In this document: positions 58,290-64,000 of the stretch, piece after piece
Layout of the letters: each line of letters opens with the position of its first letter
How positions within the stretch are numbered: the first letter of the stretch is position 1
Assembly: GCF_000204055.1 (NCBI RefSeq)
Contig: NW_006768787.1
Location: 736,309 to 800,308, forward strand
Reading direction: 5' to 3'
From: Melampsora larici-populina 98AG31
Lineage: Eukaryota; Basidiomycota; Pucciniomycetes; Pucciniales; Melampsoraceae
DNA: 64,000 bases
Position numbers and translations under genes: made by a program
Notes under the pieces: model-generated
Told to the model about the DNA's origin: nothing
Seen by the model: the letters and a program-made list of their open reading frames with translations, nothing else
Databases searched by the model: none

Positions 58290-58760
58290 ATTGACAAGAA
58301 TAATTGATTGGGTAACTTGTGTCAAAGTGACAGTTCAAGTTAAAGTGTGAATGTTGGCTGCGGTTGACGAGTTCTTGAAATTATGATTAGTTTTTGTGTC
58401 TTCCGATGCAATGGAAGCAGTAGTTGTGCATTACTACAGTTGACTTGCGGGACAGAATAGGTTTTGTGTTTTGTGTTTGTTTGAATTTGCGAATTTTGTA
58501 AACACAAAACTTGATTTTTGGAATTTTCATGTAATAACTGTGCCAAAGTGCCAACCAAGCAGTGAATTTCAGAATTGAAGTCTTGAAAGTGGTCAAAAGT
58601 GGCAGAAAGCATGGTTTTAACCCCAATACAGGTACTTTCTGACCAGTATTTGAGTTAAACCTGATGTTTAATCTGGTTTTCTCAGTTTCTGACCCAAGGA
58701 TTCTGAAATTTTGATTTTTGAAATTTGATTTGGCACTTTGACACACCTTGCATTCCGTAG
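58290..58760. repeat. repeat R, uninterrupted inverted copy (Harbinger empty site at 58603-58624)
   Basis: On the minus strand this copy runs continuously through the position where the plus-strand copy is split by the Harbinger element. The two versions are equal in length over the junction once one TAA is removed. Confidence 0.85.
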
Positions 58761-59887
58761 TTCTGTCTTGATGCTTCCAATCACTAACTACGTTTTCTGA
58801 TGTTGTACTAATTGTATTTCAGGTTATAGACTCTGAGACACTTGAACAGGATAGTGCGATTGAGGATGAGATGTAAGAACTACAGATTTGTGCTTTTTAG
58901 ATTCTCTTTGTGTACCTTGATGATTGTACAATGCATAGTTTGACACTAATGAAATGGTATTTGGTCAATTTCTCTGATGTAGACTACACCAAAGTCCAAA
59001 CACTTCAAACCTCATTCCCAGCACCCCAAGCACCTCGTCTTTATGCCTTTCAGGCTTATACCAAGGAAAAGTAAGTTATCTTGAAGTCTACATTTGTTAT
59101 CATTGTTTTTGGAGCAGGATTTAGACTAACTCAACTGGAATTTTTATTAGCCAATCAACCATTCTGAATCAAAAGTTATCTCAAAGTATGTTTTATTTCT
59201 TTTGTTCTGTGAACAAGACTAACTCAAATTTTTACTACTTGATCGACTATTACAAAGGTTCATCAGACTGCTCCAGTGAAGTGTGGTGATACTGGCTTAC
59301 CTCCTCCACGTGGTGATACGAAGTCCACAAATAAGAGGTACGCTATTTGTTTTGAAGGTCTTCTTTTCATTGTTTTTGAAAACTTTCACACTACCTCCAA
59401 CCTTTCATTCGTCAAACAACTATTCCAAAGACTCATCAGACAGCTCCATTGTGATGTGGAAAGTCATCCTCACTGTTTGTAAAATTATTGTACTTATAAG
59501 TTAGGACATGTTACATAGTCTCAAGCACAATAAATGTAAGGAAGCTTTCACAATGGATCACACACCTGTTCTTACTTATCTTCTAGATATAAATGGCTCC
59601 AGAAGAAGAACAGACCAATCATGATGACTTTCACATATCACATAATTTGTAGGGAACATTTAAATAGGAAAGAATCAATTGTTACTGAACAATAGTACCA
59701 TTGTAGCTTTTAATTACAATGAGAGGAACATTTGATGGGAATCCACTGAGTTAAGAAATAGAAAACTCAAGGAAAGAGATACAGATGCACTGTTGTAATG
59801 ATCATATTTCTTTTGATTGCTTTTCAACGGACATCAAATCCACATCATAATGTGAGATTAACAAAACGGTGAGAGATGAATAAGAAC
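58761..59887. other. right-arm region with scattered exon-like fragments
   Basis: Short plus-strand fragments with splice-like borders occur (for example near 58824-58875, 58981-59070 and 59260-59338), rich in Ser/Pro/Thr, but no assembled protein is recognised. No match to the left arm. Confidence 0.35.
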
Positions 59888-61505
59888 TATTTAAATTTCT
59901 GACTTTGTTCTCCTATCTCTTTGACGAGATACATAGGAGATTTGATAAATCTTATCTTTTTCTTTTCTTCTACAACTGTACCATCTTCTCCAACAACCGA
60001 ATCATTCTTTCTCTTTCGTGATGATTTAGGTTCCTTTATAAGGGTTGCTTCATCGGCTGTGATATCCAGTATATTTGCACATGCAGTTGCATACCGATGG
60101 CTGAGTTGAACAGAGGTTCCAAGCCTGGTGAAAGATCTTGAGGGTTTGTGAGATGTGAGAGTACAGTGATGATTGTGGGCCCCGCGCCATAGAATTTTGA
60201 CAATCCCATCACAGCTTGCAAATCAACAATAACATTAAAATCGGGCCAGTAAAATTCACCATCTTTGACTTCAAATCCATCATCAGCCTGGCTAGCCATC
60301 TTTCCAGTTTCTCTAAAAGCTTGAAACCAAATTCCTTGAGACCATCCACCCGGAGTGTCACCATTGGTGTGAGGTATACCAGAGAAACAATCCATGGTAA
60401 AGCTGAGATTCCCTCCGAATGCATCCGGATTGTGAGTGTCTTTGTGATCAAGGTTTCCACCAGATAAAGCTTTGAGTTGTTTGATTAAAGATTGTTGAAT
60501 TTCAAAGAGCGGGAGACCTAAAGTTCTAAACCGTCCAGCATAGATTTCTTCAATACATTTTCAAAAGCCAAGATGTTGTTTCCATTCCAAAAACAGTTCT
60601 GGGTCTTCTTTTACAAAGTCGGGTGGTATATAAGATCCTAATCAAACACAAACACGTGTCAGATATTATGAGAGGTGATTCCAGAAGAAACAAAACACAT
60701 ACCAACAGCTTCATCATCCTGCATAGATTTTCGATATCCAAAGCAGCCCATGAACCCAGTTTTCACACTGCAAATATAATGTGTTTCTCCACAGTGAAAA
60801 ATGATTGCACTTAATGCACAAAATAATTAATAATGCAGATTTAATGCAGAAAAATGCAGATTTAATGTAGATTTAATGCACTTTCAATCATTTTTTGAAT
60901 TAAATGTAATCATTTTTCACCGTGGAGAAACACATTATATTTGCAGTGTCATTTGCTTATTCAAAGTACACCTTTTAACAATTTTTTTTCTTTCATACTG
61001 TATTCACAAGTTTCATCAAGTAACTTTCTATCATTTTCATTCATCTATTCATAAGGTGTAAATTTTACTACTCCAACCATCTCCTTTTTTGTTTATCTTG
61101 AATAACACAAACTTTATTAGCTACATATTTGATTCTTTGTGCACTCTTACTAAGTTCCAAAGCCTCTTCAATTGTAGGAGGATCACGCTTGTCAAGCCTA
61201 AGAACCGGATTGTATTTCTCATCAACCCAGTGGATCTTCTGAACAACATTTGTCAAAGCACCTGAACCAATTGATTTATGTCTATTTCTTTTGTATTTTG
61301 CACACCGTGCTAGCTCCGTAGGGGTCTTTGGTGTACGTGTGTCGGTGTCATTCTTCTCATCCTAGAACATCTCAGAGAGTGAGAATTTATTATTATGAAG
61401 GATGACTTGAATAAGTATTAATTTTGAAAATAAACATACATGTCCCCTTTTGTTTCTACGCTCTCTGCGTTTTCTAGCATCAGTAGGTTTTGATTTGTTG
61501 TCCAT
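59888..61505 (-). pseudogene. decayed TET-like 2OG-Fe(II) oxygenase
   Basis: ATG 61505 (MDNKSKPTDARKRRERRNKR, basic). After an intron, the 61360-61068 region reads TELARCAKYKRNRHKSIGSG and continues to KQKRRWLE. Next comes a 185-bp MITE (60765-60949), then MGCFGYRKSMQDDEAV, an intron, and a long exon with GGNLSFTMDCFSGIPHTNGD, GWSQGIWFQAFRETGKM. The iron site is HTNGD, not HxD, so a key residue is displaced or lost. TGA at 60561-60563 interrupts. Near 60120-60127 the frame must shift to reach the closing block LGTSVQLSHRYATACANILD and the Lys-rich tail, with the stop at 59888. Several independent defects mark it as dead. The closing block parallels GSSCQINAELARRI of the intact cargo gene at 14.3-15.5 kb. 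Confidence 0.65.
60765..60949. mobile_element. 185-bp MITE-like palindromic element
   Basis: Inverted repeats of about 50 bp start ACACTGCAAATATAATGTG at 60765 and mirror it at 60949. No clear target duplication. It contains TTTAATGCAGA-type direct repeats in the middle. It sits inside or at the edge of the TET-like pseudogene. Confidence 0.75.
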
Positions 61506-62400
61506 TTTAGAGGGACGTTGTAGTCTAAAAAGTGATGAATGAGATAATTTGAGATGATGAAAGACTGAAGTGATAAGCAAACTACTGCAAGATGGATATC
61601 AAAAAAAATACAAGATTAAATAATACATTGGTCAGTCATGATCTGATCAATATATTGAAGTCAGGAGATTAAAATGCAGAGTGACTTACTTCTTGTTAAT
61701 CCAACAATTGTGTTTGATTCTTGATTGTTGATTCTGTGAATCTGGGATGAAAAAAGTTCACACGAGAACTTCGAGAATTTCAGGAATTTCAAGAATTTTT
61801 TTATTTTTTTATTTTTTTATTTTTCATCAAAATTCATTCTAATTCCTTCGACCTTTTGTCCTTCACTTCAAGGACAACGAATAGATATAATCCATAACTT
61901 GTATGTATATTCTCAACTTCATCACAAACTCAGTCAACTTTATTTCTCTATCAACCTCTCTTGAAATTGCACATCAACTTAGCAATGGTGAAAACTCCCA
62001 AAAAAGAACTCAAGATAACGGAATTCCATTCCAAACTGTCGAACGCTGCGATCGATCAATCAAAAACAAGCCTTCTGGTATGATGGAATCGGACTCCTTG
62101 AACAAAGAGATGAGGCAAAAACTTCAGGACGCACAGGTATATCTCTCGAGGTCTTTGCCCACTAGCCATTCTGCTGATATCCAATCCCTCAATCTCAGAA
62201 AATGGCCTCCCGAGCTACAAAGTGTGAAACCAAAGGTGATTATGACAAAGCCTTCCAGTCAGTATCTTGACAAAATTGGTTTTGAACCCGTTGGGAGCTC
62301 CGTTTAGGAAACCTGTGGATCCTGATGCGCCTGATCAGTGAGTGTGGTTTTGTTTTGATTTCTTCAAACGGTGGAGATGATCTGATCATCCCTAAAACTG
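61506..62400. other. region with one weak open frame
   Basis: A plus-strand frame at 61903-62307 and an overlapping one from 61985 (MVKTPKKELKITEFHSKLS) have some coding flavour but no recognised domain. A T-rich tract lies at 61796-61825. Confidence 0.35.
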
Positions 62401-62425
62401 AACCCTAACCCTAACCCTAACCCTA
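62401..62425. repeat. interstitial telomeric repeat, four AACCCT units
   Basis: Four perfect AACCCT units followed by AG (TTAGGG on the minus strand). The inverted-repeat homology of the right arm ends within a few bases of this tract. Confidence 0.95.
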
Positions 62426-62769
62426 GTGAGTGACATCTTCGGGACGATGATGATGGGTCTGTTTTTGAAAAACAAAATGAGACCATATTTTGGATAGGGA
62501 AACTGGCACATTCAGGTTAGTGCTTACCTGTGATGATCGTATCACTGATAGGTTGGTGGTGTTCGAGATTTGAAACCATAAGTTGAAATTCTCACTCGAT
62601 GAAAAGAATAAGAACTGATTCAAAGCTTTACGTACACTACCTTTCGCATCCCGAGAGACTACATGCCCAATGATAATACCTAAACCTTTGTTTTCGCCGT
62701 CTCGACCATTTCGTAAAGCCAGAACCCATCAATATGAAAACTATAGGCTTCTTGATTATGATATCAGTC

Positions 62770-62860
62770 AGAGTGGAAGTCCAGGTCGAAGTCAAATTTG
62801 AAGTGGAAGTCCAGGTCAAAGTCCAAGTCCAAATCCAGTCAAAGTGCAAGCTCAAGCCCA
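62770..62860. repeat. hexamer satellite block (inverse of 9258-9368)
   Basis: GAAGTCCAGGTC/AAA units repeat over about 90 bp, inverted relative to the left arm copy. Confidence 0.75.
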
Positions 62861-63284
62861 AGCCCAAGGTTCTTCAATCCATAGATCTGATTTGGAATTT
62901 ACAACATAGAGAGCAGTTAACATTAGTTTGATGTTTGATAAATGATCCTTTTTGAAAAAGTCAAAAAGCACTCAACCTGACATTGAACTTGAACTTGAAG
63001 GTAATTGTGAAGAAGTAGAAGGTGATGCTGAGTATGAAGTTTGATTTGTAGTTATCTTCTTTTCTGTTGGGTTTGAATGGGCAAATCTTGATCAGATCGA
63101 ATTTAAGCAAACAAAATTAAAAGATTGGGAATTGAAAAAAAAAGTGAATTGAGTCAAAAAAATTGAAAAGATACAGATTATAATTCCAGGTTTAAATTTA
63201 AAATTCAATCAATTTTCAATTTTCAATTTTGTAATTTTGATTTTTGATTTTAATATTTTCAATTTCTTGCTTTTCAAGTGGGGT

Positions 63285-63595
63285 TCAAAAGCAAAGTGAA
63301 GGACAAAGTGAAGGTTGAAGTCAGATCGGAGATCGAAGTCGAAGTGGAGGTGTAGGTCAAACTGCAGGTCAAACTGCAGGTCATGGTCGGAGTCAAATTC
63401 AAGGTGTACGTCGAACGTGGTCAAAGTCAAGGTCGAATTTGAGGTGCAGGTCAAAGTCGGCTTGAAGGTCGAAGTCAAAGTGCAGGTTGAAGTCAAAGTC
63501 AAGGTGGATGTGGAAGTGCAGGTCAAAGTCGGATAGTTCGGATTGGAGGTCGAAGTCAAAGTGTAGGTGCAGGTCGAGGTCGAAGAAGTTCAAGT
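63285..63595. repeat. hexamer satellite block (inverse of 6900-7490)
   Basis: GGTCGAAGTCAAAGTGCAGG-type units over about 310 bp. The array is shorter than the left copy, so repeat number has changed between arms. Confidence 0.85.
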
Positions 63596-64000
63596 CTAAG
63601 ACACACACATATGTAAGTTTTTATTTTTTATGTTTTGATTTGTAATGTGCAATTTCTGACTTTTAGGTCTTGTATTTCCGTTTCTGACCTTCAGTATCAG
63701 ACTTTTTATTTTTAAGATTTAATTTTTGGGCCTTGATTTTCAAGTATGAATTTACAAGTTTTAAGCTTGAGCTTTGAATTTTTGGCTTTTAATTTTTTGG
63801 CTTCAATTTTCAATTACACAATTTATGAGGAAACCTTGGTCAGCAAGGTCCGAGGTTTTCCTTACCCTTGGATTCTTCCCACTTGATATCTCCTCGAACT
63901 AATCTGACCAAGGTTTATTAAACTCGGACAAGACCCACCGATGATATAATTTCATCAGGCTATACGGTCCGCCTATATTGTAACTGGGGTAAGTCTTACC

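Larger units (their letters stand above)
62428..64000. repeat. right arm of outer inverted repeat (runs off the window)
   Basis: Reverse complement of 9712-6479 without the hAT-like insertion; contains the empty hAT site at 63193-63200. Protein-like frames here come from the hexamer satellite. Confidence 0.85.

Overview
The window is eukaryotic and almost certainly fungal. Genes carry many short GT...AG introns, and a four-copy TTAGGG-type tract is present. The families seen (Tnp2 transposase, TET-like 2OG-Fe(II) oxygenases, proteins ending in a GLPxDCY module) point to a basidiomycete, most likely a rust fungus (Pucciniales, Melampsora-like). The species call is inference. No rRNA, tRNA, CRISPR or bacterial operon was recognised.

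The layout is a set of nested insertions. (1) Positions 1-6.4 kb hold ordinary or decayed lineage genes. (2) From 6.48 kb to the right edge lies a long inverted-repeat structure: left arm 6.48-11.46 kb continuing at 55.35-55.67 kb, right arm 58.29 to beyond 64.0 kb, centre 55.7-58.3 kb with an unusual hairpin satellite. (3) A hAT-like element (7581-8922, 8-bp target duplication) sits in the left arm, and a pogo-like MITE (7745-8245, TA duplication) sits inside it. The right arm keeps the empty site. (4) A PIF/Harbinger element with ends at 11464 and 55347 and a TAA duplication interrupts the left arm. Its empty site is at 58603-58624. Its own sequence is only about 3.6 kb: transposase at the left end, Myb/SANT-like partner at the right end, convergent. 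(5) Between those two genes sits a 40.2-kb element, 13028-53263. It has terminal inverted repeats of about 0.8-0.9 kb beginning CACCGCC, a 3-bp flanking duplication (TGT) and an internal Tnp2-type transposase. I read it as a giant CACTA/EnSpm-like cargo transposon.

The cargo is the exciting part. It includes an apparently intact TET-like DNA dioxygenase, a SUN-domain nuclear-envelope protein, a TPR plus J-domain chaperone, two divergent membrane-anchored helical proteins, a tail-anchored protein, two long coiled-coil proteins, small membrane proteins, and an inverted pair of Cys-cluster paralogues. The mix of SUN, tail-anchored and coiled-coil proteins suggests a mobile kit acting at the nuclear envelope, with an enzyme that could counter cytosine methylation. 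This function is a hypothesis.

Ten of eleven in-frame stops inside otherwise continuous reading frames are TGA. That is what CpG-restricted C-to-T mutation (CGA to TGA) predicts, as in the RIP-like process known in this fungal group. The Tnp2 transposase, the Harbinger transposase and the Myb partner each carry such a stop, whereas the TET-like gene does not. Exon joins were read by eye and most are provisional.
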